In this document: piece by piece, positions 8,661 to 17,017 of the stretch
How the letters are laid out: every line of letters begins with the position of its first letter
Position numbering within the stretch: position 1 is the stretch's first letter
Assembly (NCBI GenBank): GCA_003553945.1
Contig: PWEL01000013.1
Span: forward strand, 1-64,000
Length of the DNA stretch: 64,000 nt
Reading direction: 5' to 3'
From: Mollicutes bacterium
GTDB lineage: Bacteria > Bacillota_I > Bacilli_A > Izemoplasmatales > Izemoplasmataceae
Made by a program: the position numbers and the translations under genes
Notes under the pieces: model-generated
Databases searched by the model: none
What the model saw: the letters and a program-made list of their open reading frames with translations, nothing else
Told to the model about the DNA's origin: nothing

Positions 8661-9901
8661 AAAAGTTCCTGAGCGAGAAAGTCAATGACCAGGCCATTCT
8701 TGATGTCGTCTTCGAAGCATCCCAGAATGCCCGTGCCGCCATCAAGGAGCACGGCAGCGAGAATGTCGTCAACGGCGTCTTCGGCGCTTATTTCAAGGAA
8801 GAAGGCGGCCTTCTCACATTCGACACCGTCTATAGGACGCTCGATGAGGTCCCGGATGTTGAAAAGGCCCGCTACGCCGCGAGCATCTCGGGCGCCCCGG
8901 AATTCAAGAAGGGCGTCAAGTACTGGCTCTTCGAAAAAGCTGGTATCGAGATCGACTGCGACATCATCGCCACCCCGGGCGGGACGGGCGCACTTTCGAG
9001 CACCGTGAAGAACACACTGGCGCCCGGCGAGACTGTCATCCATCCGGAAATCGGCTGGGGCCCCTACAAGACAATCGCCAAGCAGCACAACGTTGGCATC
9101 GAGACCTACAAGAACTTCGACGGCGACAGGTTCAACCTTGAAGCGTTCTCCGCTGTATGCGAGAAAGTCATGGAAGAACAGGGAAAGGTCCTCGTCTTCA
9201 TCAACGACCCCTGCCAGAACCCCACTGGGTACACCATCGAGGATGAAGAATGGGACGCCATCACCGACTTCCTCGATACGCTGAGCGAAAAGGGCCCAAT
9301 CGTCATGCTCGTCGACATCGCCTACATCGATTTCACCCACAAGGGCGACGACTACAAGCAGACATTCAAGCGTTTCGAGAACATGAGCGACAACGTGCTC
9401 ACAGTCCTCGCCTTCTCCGCCTCGAAGACCATGACCGCCTACGGAATGCGCCTCGGCGCACAGGTACTGATCGGTTCGACGGAGGAAAGACGCACACTGT
9501 TCAAGAACGCCTGTGAAAACACCTGCAGGGGCACATGGTCCACCGTCAACAACGGTGGCATGATGACCTTCGCGTCCCTCGCACTCGAGGAGGATAAAAG
9601 GAATGCCTACATGAAGGAGAAGGAGGCCTACCTCGAACTGCTCAAAGAACGCGCAGAGATATTCACGCGCGAAGCGGAGGAGGCCGGCCTGCCCCTCTAT
9701 CCCTACAAGGAAGGGTTCTTCATCACCATCCGTATCGACGACGCCGACAGAAAGAATGCGCTGCATATGAAACTGCAGGAACACAACATCTTCTTCGTCA
9801 ATGTGAAGAACGGCCTCCGCGTCGCCATCTGCAGCATCCCGAAAGAAAAGGTCAAAGGCCTTGCACGACGCGTCAAGGAGATATACGACCCATCGACATA
9901 A
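8657..9901 (+). CDS. Class I/II PLP-dependent aminotransferase (aromatic amino acid type)
   Basis: FINDPCQNPTGYTIEDEEWDAI, FSASKTMTAYGMRLG. Confidence 0.88.
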   Translation: MKKFLSEKVNDQAILDVVFEASQNARAAIKEHGSENVVNGVFGAYFKEEGGLLTFDTVYRTLDEVPDVEKARYAASISGAPEFKKGVKYWLFEKAGIEIDCDIIATPGGTGALSSTVKNTLAPGETVIHPEIGWGPYKTIAKQHNVGIETYKNFDGDRFNLEAFSAVCEKVMEEQGKVLVFINDPCQNPTGYTIEDEEWDAITDFLDTLSEKGPIVMLVDIAYIDFTHKGDDYKQTFKRFENMSDNVLTVLAFSASKTMTAYGMRLGAQVLIGSTEERRTLFKNACENTCRGTWSTVNNGGMMTFASLALEEDKRNAYMKEKEAYLELLKERAEIFTREAEEAGLPLYPYKEGFFITIRIDDADRKNALHMKLQEHNIFFVNVKNGLRVAICSIPKEKVKGLARRVKEIYDPST

Positions 9902-9903
9902 CG

Positions 9904-9930
9904 AAAGGGCCCCGGAGGGCCCTTTTTTAT
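9904..9930. terminator. Bidirectional terminator between convergent aminotransferase and hydA
   Basis: AAAGGGCCCCGGAGGGCCCTTTTTT. Confidence 0.75.
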
Positions 9931-11687
9931 ATGCGCTCTTTAGCGCTATAGGAGGTGTGGAGGAGCTGTTTCGCCTTGAGGCTTCCCGGCGATTCAAGAT
10001 AATCTTCATACACTTTCTTGACAAGCGGGTTGTCATGGGCCTTGCGCCTCTCGGAGATGTCGTCGATATGATAGAGGGCGGCGGCACGTCTCTCGAGCCG
10101 CGATATGTCCCCATGATGGTAGGGCTGACCGCCGCCGCCGATGCAGCCGCCGGGGCAGGCCATGATCTCAATGGCGTCGAAATGGGCGTCGCCACGTTGT
10201 ATCGCTTCGAGAAGCTGACGCGCATTCCCGAGCTCATGAGCGATGCCGACGCGGAGCTTTCTATCGCCGGTCTCGATGGTGGCTTCCCGCACACCTTCGA
10301 TGCCGCGGAGCTGTCTGAATTCAAGGGTTCCGAGTTCTTTTCCCGTAATCATCTCATAAGCTGTGCGTGTCGAGGCTTCAATGACGCCGCCGGTCGTTCC
10401 GAAGATGGTGCCCGCGCCTGTCGATTCACCGAGCAATGAGTCGAAAGCGCCTTCGGCGAGCGTTCTGAAATCGATCGCCGCCTCTTTGATCATGCGGGCG
10501 AGCTCGCGTGTCGTCACCACATAGTCGACGTTGGCCAGGCCTGCCTCGCTGAGTTCTTCCCTGTCGGCTTCTGATTTCTTTGCGACACAGGGCATGATAG
10601 AGACCATGATGATATCCTCGGGGTCGACACCGGCCGTTTCCGCATAATAGGACTTACTCAAGGCGCCGACCATTGACTGCGGTGATTTGCAGGAGGAAGG
10701 CACATCGAGAAGGTCGGGGAATTGCTGCTCGATGAACTGGACCCAGGCGGGACAGCACGAGGTGAGCATCGGCAGGGGGCCGTCCGATTCAATGCGGTCG
10801 ACAAGCTCTTTCGCTTCCTCGACGACTGTAAGGTCCGCGCCGAAGATGGTGTCGAACACTGTATCGAAACCGAGTCTTCTCAAGGCGCTGACCAGTTTGC
10901 CGGTGGATATATCGCCAGGATTATAGCCGAACGATTCGCCGATGGCGACGCGTACAGCCGGCGCAACCTGGACGACTACATGCTTGTCGGGGTTGTTGAG
11001 CGCTTTCCAGACATTCGGTGTCGCGGACCGCTCCGCAAGCGCCGCCGTCGGGCAGACGCTCACACACTGACCGCAGTAGGTGCAGCTTGTCTGGTCGAGG
11101 TCGAGGTGGAACGCCGTGCCTGCGACTACATCGAATCCTCTATCCAGCGGAGACAGCACGCCGACCGTCTGCATGTCGTTGCACATGGTGATGCAGCGGC
11201 GGCACATGATGCATTTGTTCGGGTCCTTGATGATGGCCCGCGAGGAATCATCCACCGGGTGGTCCATCTTCTCTCCCTTATAGTGAATCTCCCTGATGTT
11301 CAAATCATCGGCGAGCGTCTGAAGTTCACAGTTTCTGTTCTTGACGCAGGTCAGACAATCCCGGGGATGGTTCGAAAGCAAGAGCTCCAGACTCGTCCGA
11401 CGACCCATGACTGCATTCATGGAGTCGGTCTGGATGCGCATGCCGTCATAGACATATTGCGAACAGGAGGGAATGAGATTCCCGCTGTTGTCATCCTCGA
11501 CGACACAGACCCGGCAGTTGGCCGATTGATTGACGGGGCCGAGTTCATGAAGGTCCAGATGACAGAGCGTAGGGATGTCCACACCGGCCTTCTTACCAGC
11601 ATCGAGGACTGTGGTTCCTTGCTCCACTTCCAGTTCTATATCATTGACATAACACGTGATTTTTTTATCTATCAGTTTCATCTGCAT
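9927..11687 (-). CDS. hydA: [FeFe]-hydrogenase catalytic subunit, bifurcating HydA type
   Basis: N-terminal 2Fe-2S and ferredoxin Cys motifs, H-cluster motifs TSCCPAW, MPCVAKKSEA, EIMACPGGCIGGGGQP. Confidence 0.95.
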   Translation of the reverse strand: MQMKLIDKKITCYVNDIELEVEQGTTVLDAGKKAGVDIPTLCHLDLHELGPVNQSANCRVCVVEDDNSGNLIPSCSQYVYDGMRIQTDSMNAVMGRRTSLELLLSNHPRDCLTCVKNRNCELQTLADDLNIREIHYKGEKMDHPVDDSSRAIIKDPNKCIMCRRCITMCNDMQTVGVLSPLDRGFDVVAGTAFHLDLDQTSCTYCGQCVSVCPTAALAERSATPNVWKALNNPDKHVVVQVAPAVRVAIGESFGYNPGDISTGKLVSALRRLGFDTVFDTIFGADLTVVEEAKELVDRIESDGPLPMLTSCCPAWVQFIEQQFPDLLDVPSSCKSPQSMVGALSKSYYAETAGVDPEDIIMVSIMPCVAKKSEADREELSEAGLANVDYVVTTRELARMIKEAAIDFRTLAEGAFDSLLGESTGAGTIFGTTGGVIEASTRTAYEMITGKELGTLEFRQLRGIEGVREATIETGDRKLRVGIAHELGNARQLLEAIQRGDAHFDAIEIMACPGGCIGGGGQPYHHGDISRLERRAAALYHIDDISERRKAHDNPLVKKVYEDYLESPGSLKAKQLLHTSYSAKERI

Positions 11688-11691
11688 CCTC

Positions 11692-13512
11692 CTATGGCTC
11701 TATAATAGCGTCTTTCGGACAGACTTCATGACAAGCGCCGCATGCGATGCAACTCTCAGGGTCGATGACGTGAGCGCCTCGCAACTCACCTTCTATGCAG
11801 TCGACGGGACAGACGCGTTTGCATTTCGTGCAGCCGATGCATAGCGAGAGGTCAATCTCGTAGGCCGTCCTTTTCGTCCGGTATGCATAGGCTTCATATT
11901 CCTCGGGGAAGGCCTGCATCGTGCTCATGACGGGATTGGGAGCGGATTGACCGAGACCGCAAAGCGAGGCGGTCTGAATATTATGGCCCAATGTCCTTAG
12001 TCGCTCGAGGTCTTCGGGGGTTCCTTCCATCGCAAGCAGACGGTCGAGGATTTCATACATCCGCTTGGTGCCGACGCGGCAGGGCGGGCATTTTCCGCAG
12101 GATTCCTCCTGGGTGAAATCCAGATAGAACTTCGAAATGTCCACCATGTCGCTGTCTTCATCCATGACGATCATGCCGCCGGAGCCCATCATGGCACCGA
12201 TGTCATTCAAGGAATAATAATCGATGGGGGTATCGAAATGTTCCTCGGTGATGACGCCGCCGCTCGGGCCACCGATCTGCACGGCCTTGATGGCCTTGCC
12301 TTCCGGGGCGCCGCCGCCGATCACATGCACAATGTCCCTGAACGTCGTCCCCATGGGCACTTCGACGAGACCGACGTTCCGGACGCTGCCGGCGAGGGCG
12401 AACACCTTGGTGCCGCTCGAACCTTCAGTGCCGATGCTCGAGAACCATTCCGCACCGTTGAGGATGATCTGCGGGACATTGACGAAGGTCTCTACATTGT
12501 TCACCGTCGAGGGACGTCCTCGGAAACCTTGCTGCGAGGGGAAGGGAGGCTTCGTTCTCGGTTCGCCCCGCCAACCATGCATGGAATGGATGAGCGCAGT
12601 CTCTTCTCCGCAGACGAAGGCACCGGCGCCGATCTTGATCTCAATATCAAAGTCGAAACCACTTTGAAACAGGCCTGACCCCAGAAGGCCGTATGAACGA
12701 GCGGCGGAAAGCGCGGCGCGCAAGGGCTCGATCGAGACCTCGTATTCCGCCCGGATATAGATATACCCCTGCGTCGCACCGGTGGCGTAGCCACCTATCG
12801 CCATCGCTTCTATGAGCGCATGCGGATCGCCTTCAATGAGGCTCCGGTCCATGAACGCCCCGGGATCCCCTTCATCGGCATTGCAGATGATGTATTTCTC
12901 ATCACTTTCCTCGCGGAGGGTGAAGAACCATTTTTTGCCGGTGGGGAACCCACCGCCACCGCGACCGCGGAGACCGCTTTTCTCGATTGTGTTGCACACG
13001 TCCTCCGGCGTATAGTTTTCAAGAACATCGGCCAGGGCCCTGTATCCATCCTGGGCGATGTAATCCTCGATACGCCATGGGTTGATGAGACCGCAGTTCC
13101 TGAGGGCGATGCGCTTTTGTTTCTTGTAGAAATCCATCTCATCGGCGAGCGGCACTTTCTTCTGTAATTTCGGGTCCTCATAGTAAAGCCGCTCCACACG
13201 GGTATCTTCTATAAGATGCTTCTCGACAATCTCATCAACGTCCGAAAGCGAGATCTGCGTATAGGTCGTGCCTTCAGGTTCAATGATGACAAGAGGCCCC
13301 TGACCGCAGAACCTGAGGCAGCCGGTGCGCACGACTTCAACATCTGCATCTAGATTCTTCTCATCGATCAGTATCTCAAAACGCTCCAGCAGTAGGTCGC
13401 TGCTCATCGAGAGGCAGGATGTGCCCGTGCAGACATACAAGCTGACTTTCTTCTTGTGCCCGCTGTTCGCTGTTTTTATTTCAGAGAGCTTCTCTCGTGT
13501 GTCAATCCGCAT
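11692..13512 (-). CDS. hydB: HydB/NuoF-like NADH-binding subunit of bifurcating hydrogenase
   Basis: LRGRGGGGFPTGKKW, CNADEGDPGAFMDR, CGKCPPCRVGTKRM, C-terminal 2x[4Fe-4S]; start 13512 chosen for RBS AGGGGG. Confidence 0.92.
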   Translation of the reverse strand: MRIDTREKLSEIKTANSGHKKKVSLYVCTGTSCLSMSSDLLLERFEILIDEKNLDADVEVVRTGCLRFCGQGPLVIIEPEGTTYTQISLSDVDEIVEKHLIEDTRVERLYYEDPKLQKKVPLADEMDFYKKQKRIALRNCGLINPWRIEDYIAQDGYRALADVLENYTPEDVCNTIEKSGLRGRGGGGFPTGKKWFFTLREESDEKYIICNADEGDPGAFMDRSLIEGDPHALIEAMAIGGYATGATQGYIYIRAEYEVSIEPLRAALSAARSYGLLGSGLFQSGFDFDIEIKIGAGAFVCGEETALIHSMHGWRGEPRTKPPFPSQQGFRGRPSTVNNVETFVNVPQIILNGAEWFSSIGTEGSSGTKVFALAGSVRNVGLVEVPMGTTFRDIVHVIGGGAPEGKAIKAVQIGGPSGGVITEEHFDTPIDYYSLNDIGAMMGSGGMIVMDEDSDMVDISKFYLDFTQEESCGKCPPCRVGTKRMYEILDRLLAMEGTPEDLERLRTLGHNIQTASLCGLGQSAPNPVMSTMQAFPEEYEAYAYRTKRTAYEIDLSLCIGCTKCKRVCPVDCIEGELRGAHVIDPESCIACGACHEVCPKDAIIEP

Positions 13513-14020
13513 ATTCATCCCCCTTTTTATAACGGCGGATGATATCATCCACATCGGAAGGCTTGACGTTTCCGTACACTTTATCGTTGATGGTGACAAC
13601 AGGTGCTAAACCGCAGGCGCCGATGCATCGGACATCCTGGACTGTGAAGAGGCCGTCTTCGCTCATGACGTTCTTTTCGGTGCCGGTAAGTCCGAGAATC
13701 CGGTTCAGGACCTTGTCCGCACCTTTGACAAAACAGGCAGTCCCCATGCAGACACTGACCGTGTACTTCCCTCTCGGCCTTTCACTGAACAGTGAATAGA
13801 ACGTGACAACGCCGTTGACCTTCGCAGAGGGCAGACCGAGCTTTTTAGCCACATAGCGCTGAAGATTGTAGGGCAGATAGCCGAACAGATTCTGCGCCTG
13901 GTGAAGGATATCGATCAATGCCTCTTCGACATTGCCCTCGATCGATTCAATGCGATGATCGAGCTCAGCGAGCTTCTGCTCATCGAGATTGCTTGTGTCA
14001 AGCACGTCTTGTTTTTTCAT
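13502..14020 (-). CDS. hydC: HydC/NuoE-like subunit of bifurcating hydrogenase
   Basis: GVVTFYSLFSERPRGKYTVSVCMGTACFVKGADKVL...VRCIGACGLAPVV; AGGAGG before ATG 14020. Confidence 0.92.
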   Translation of the reverse strand: MKKQDVLDTSNLDEQKLAELDHRIESIEGNVEEALIDILHQAQNLFGYLPYNLQRYVAKKLGLPSAKVNGVVTFYSLFSERPRGKYTVSVCMGTACFVKGADKVLNRILGLTGTEKNVMSEDGLFTVQDVRCIGACGLAPVVTINDKVYGNVKPSDVDDIIRRYKKGDEYAD

Positions 14021-14034
14021 AGACATCCTCCTCA

Positions 14035-14056
14035 AAAATGAATACATATTCATTTT
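14035..14056. promoter_or_regulatory. Perfect 22-bp palindrome upstream of hydC (candidate operator)
   Basis: AAAATGAATA-CA-TATTCATTTT lying just upstream of the hydC RBS. Confidence 0.55.
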
Positions 14057-14141
14057 ATAGTTTCCTCTTGGAAAAGTAAATACTATAAGCCCCTTAAATG
14101 AGAGAAAACGCTTTTATTTGTATTACAGATTTTTCTTTTGA

Positions 14142-14166
14142 ATAAAGAGCCCTTGCGGGCTCTTTA
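14142..14166. terminator. Hairpin AAAGAGCCCTTGCGGGCTCTTT
   Basis: Stable hairpin; on the minus strand followed by an A/T-rich run. Confidence 0.45.
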
Positions 14167-14309
14167 TGCGTTGAAGCGCCCTATGTGGGGTAGGAGGAAT
14201 GAACTAAAAATCGTTGGGAGGAATACATCCTCCACAACAAACGATTACACCTTGATTTTAAATCTTTTCTCCGAAAAAGTAAATAGTTTTTTAGCTTTTT
14301 TAAGGGAAA

Positions 14310-14345
14310 AATAAAAATGCTGTATGACAGGATTTCTGTCATACA
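14310..14345 (-). terminator. Terminator downstream of miaA
   Basis: 10-bp perfect stem TGTATGACAG/CTGTCATACA followed on the minus strand by GCATTTTTATTTTT. Confidence 0.7.
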
Positions 14346-14361
14346 TCCTTGCCATGGCGCT

Positions 14362-15258
14362 TTATCGGAGGTGGTCGCGTATGGATTCAACCGACGCTTC
14401 TACAGTCTGTTCGAACCGTTCGACGTCGACATGGATCCAATGGGCGTCGAACTGGTTGCGGAAATAGGTCAGCTGCCGCTTTGCGTATCGCCTGGACTTC
14501 TGCTTGATCAGGCCCTTCGCCTCTTCTAATGTGCATTCACCGCGGAAATGGGCGAAGAGCTCCTTATAACCTATGGCCTTGGACGCCTCGCATTCGGGGG
14601 CTTCCTCGAAAAGGCGCCGCGCTTCTTCTAAGAGCCCGTTCTCGAACATCTCATCGACGCGTGTCTCTATCCGCTTATAAAGACGCTCCCTCTCCATGTA
14701 GAGAACAAGCATATGATAATCGTAGACCGGCGTCTCACCGGAGCGGTCCTCGCCGATGGGACGGTTTCTTTCCGCCCGCGTGATCGCATGCAGAAGGCGT
14801 TTTTTATTATTAGGATGGATCTTTTCGGCCGCAACGGGGTCCAGACGCTCGAGATAATCGTGGAGTTTTTCTAGATTCCATGTCTTCAGCTCCCGCTCAC
14901 GATCCTCATCCCGCGAGGAGTCCTCAAAGGAGAAATCGTGAAGCGCGCTCTTGATATAATAGCCGGTGCCTCCTACTAAAAAAGGCACCCTGCCGTTTTT
15001 CTCGACGTGTTCTATCGCCTCGCGCGCGTCACGCTGAAAGCGGGCGGAACTGTAGGCTTCGTCGATATCAAGACAGTCGACGAGATGATGGCTTACACGG
15101 CGGCGACTTTCCTCCGATGGCTTATCGCTGCCTATGTCGAGGCGCTTATAGATCTGCACGCTGTCGGCCGAGATGATTTCACCATCGAAATATTCGGCAA
15201 GCCTGAGAGCGAGGCGGCTCTTTCCCACGGCCGTCGGGCCGGCGATGACGATAATCAT
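14362..15258 (-). CDS. miaA: tRNA dimethylallyltransferase
   Basis: IAGPTAVGKSRLALRLA, GEIISADSVQIYKRLDIGSDKP, VGGTGYYIKS. Confidence 0.95.
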   Translation of the reverse strand: MIIVIAGPTAVGKSRLALRLAEYFDGEIISADSVQIYKRLDIGSDKPSEESRRRVSHHLVDCLDIDEAYSSARFQRDAREAIEHVEKNGRVPFLVGGTGYYIKSALHDFSFEDSSRDEDRERELKTWNLEKLHDYLERLDPVAAEKIHPNNKKRLLHAITRAERNRPIGEDRSGETPVYDYHMLVLYMERERLYKRIETRVDEMFENGLLEEARRLFEEAPECEASKAIGYKELFAHFRGECTLEEAKGLIKQKSRRYAKRQLTYFRNQFDAHWIHVDVERFEQTVEASVESIRDHLR

Positions 15259-16982
15259 GTCTGCACCCGTTTGAACATAGTCTCTATCTCTCTTTCGCTC
15301 AGGCTCAGAAGCGTCGGCCTGCCATGCGGGCAGGTATAGGGATTTTCACAGGCGTCGAGGTCCCTGACAAGCTTGTCGATCTCATGGCGTGCGAGATGGC
15401 GGTTCGCGCGGATGGAATGCTTGCAGGCTAGCTCGGCGGCGATGTGGTCGATCATCTTTTTGATCGAGGGCGCCTTCCCTGACAGCAGCAAGCGGATCAT
15501 CGCATCGGTGAAAGCTTCCTCCTCCCCCTCGGGAAACCACCCGGGGACTGCGTGCACGGCAAGGGTGGTCGCATCGGCCGGCTCCACCTTCAACCCGAAG
15601 GCTTCCAGCCGTTTTGAGACATCCGGGAAGGCCGTCATCTCCTTGTTCGAAAGCGAGACGCTATGTGGGGTGAGCGCAGGGCGGGAGGAAGCGTCCTCCG
15701 CCATGCGGTTCAGATAGCGTTCATAACGGATGCGTTCAGCGGCCGCGTGCTGGTCGAGGAGATAGAGCGTCTCCTCACCTTGAAAGACGAGGTACGTGCC
15801 GAAAAACTGGCCGACATATTCAAAATAGGGAAGTGTCCGCCGCGTTTTTACATCCGCGTCTTCCTCTCCGGGTGATGGGTCGGGGAAAGCGTCCGGCGAA
15901 GTCGTGGACGGATGGGAGGGTGTGAATGAGAACTGCGCCTGGGATCCGGTCTTTTTCTTTTCGCTTTCACTCGGCGCTACCTTCTGTGTGAGGTTCTCCT
16001 TTTTCAGACGGGCGGCGACGGACTCTTCAATGAGGGTGGTGAGCATCCTCTCCTCCGTGAATTTCACGGTGAGCTTCTGGGGATGGATGTTCACATCGAT
16101 GAACAGGGGATCCACTTCGACTTTAAGCAGGGCTATGGGAAAGCGGTGCACCGGAAGATAGGAACGATACGCCTCCATTACGGCGTTCTTAAGGTTATGG
16201 CTCTGGATGGGCCGCCCGTTCGCGATCAGGGTGACATGGCGTCTGGAGGCGCGGGCGTGCTGGGGTTTCGCGCAATATCCCTTGACTTTATAGTAGCGGT
16301 TCTCTCCTTCAAAGAACAACATGTCCTTGATGACATCCAGAGGGTAGATGGCGCTCAGGACCTTCAGGGAATCCTCCCTGCCGTCGCTCTTCAGGAGGGT
16401 CTTCCCATCATGGACGAGGGTGAAGGCCACATCAGTGCGCGCGAGCGCAAGGGCGTTGACGAAGTCGACGACGGCGGAGAGCTCGCGCTTCTCGCTTTTT
16501 AAGTGCTTGAGGCGGGCGGGGGTGTTGTAGAAGAGTTTCTCCACTGTGATGCGCGTGCCCTTCTTCGCGGTGCCGCGCTTTTTGTCGATGATGTCGCCGG
16601 CCTCTAGGATGAGCGTGTGCCCGGGGGCGTCGGAGACACTTGTATCCACCGTCACTCTTGAAACGCTCGCGATGCTTGGAAGCGCCTCGCCGCGGAAGCC
16701 GAGCGAGGAGATATGGTGCAGGTCGTGATGCGTCCTGATCTTGCTCGTGGCATGGCGTTTGAACGCCATCTTCACATCGTCCTCGTCCATGCCGTCCCCG
16801 TCGTCGCTCACGGCGATGGATCGCAAGCCGTAATCCTTGAGCGTTATGTCCACAGAACGCGCTCCGGCGTCGAGGCTGTTCTCGACGAGTTCCTTGACAA
16901 CGCTCGCCATATTCTCGACAACCTCGCCGGCGGCGATCATGTTCGAAAGGCGTTCGTCTAGCTGGATGATTGTCATGGACAT
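15255..16982 (-). CDS. mutL: DNA mismatch repair protein MutL
   Basis: IAAGEVVENMASVVKELVENSLDAGA, GFRGEALPSIASV; 4-nt overlap with miaA. Confidence 0.95.
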   Translation of the reverse strand: MSMTIIQLDERLSNMIAAGEVVENMASVVKELVENSLDAGARSVDITLKDYGLRSIAVSDDGDGMDEDDVKMAFKRHATSKIRTHHDLHHISSLGFRGEALPSIASVSRVTVDTSVSDAPGHTLILEAGDIIDKKRGTAKKGTRITVEKLFYNTPARLKHLKSEKRELSAVVDFVNALALARTDVAFTLVHDGKTLLKSDGREDSLKVLSAIYPLDVIKDMLFFEGENRYYKVKGYCAKPQHARASRRHVTLIANGRPIQSHNLKNAVMEAYRSYLPVHRFPIALLKVEVDPLFIDVNIHPQKLTVKFTEERMLTTLIEESVAARLKKENLTQKVAPSESEKKKTGSQAQFSFTPSHPSTTSPDAFPDPSPGEEDADVKTRRTLPYFEYVGQFFGTYLVFQGEETLYLLDQHAAAERIRYERYLNRMAEDASSRPALTPHSVSLSNKEMTAFPDVSKRLEAFGLKVEPADATTLAVHAVPGWFPEGEEEAFTDAMIRLLLSGKAPSIKKMIDHIAAELACKHSIRANRHLARHEIDKLVRDLDACENPYTCPHGRPTLLSLSEREIETMFKRVQT

Positions 16983-17017
16983 GCCCCCTTTCTAGGGAAA
17001 ACGAGCTCCGCGGGAGC

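Noticed and set aside
4083-10324. Long antisense ORFs (for example 4083-5093, 5829-7043, 8564-10324 on the minus strand)
   Set aside because: They mirror well-supported genes; their low-complexity V/L/D/G-rich translations are the reverse complement of GC-biased codons, with no family motifs
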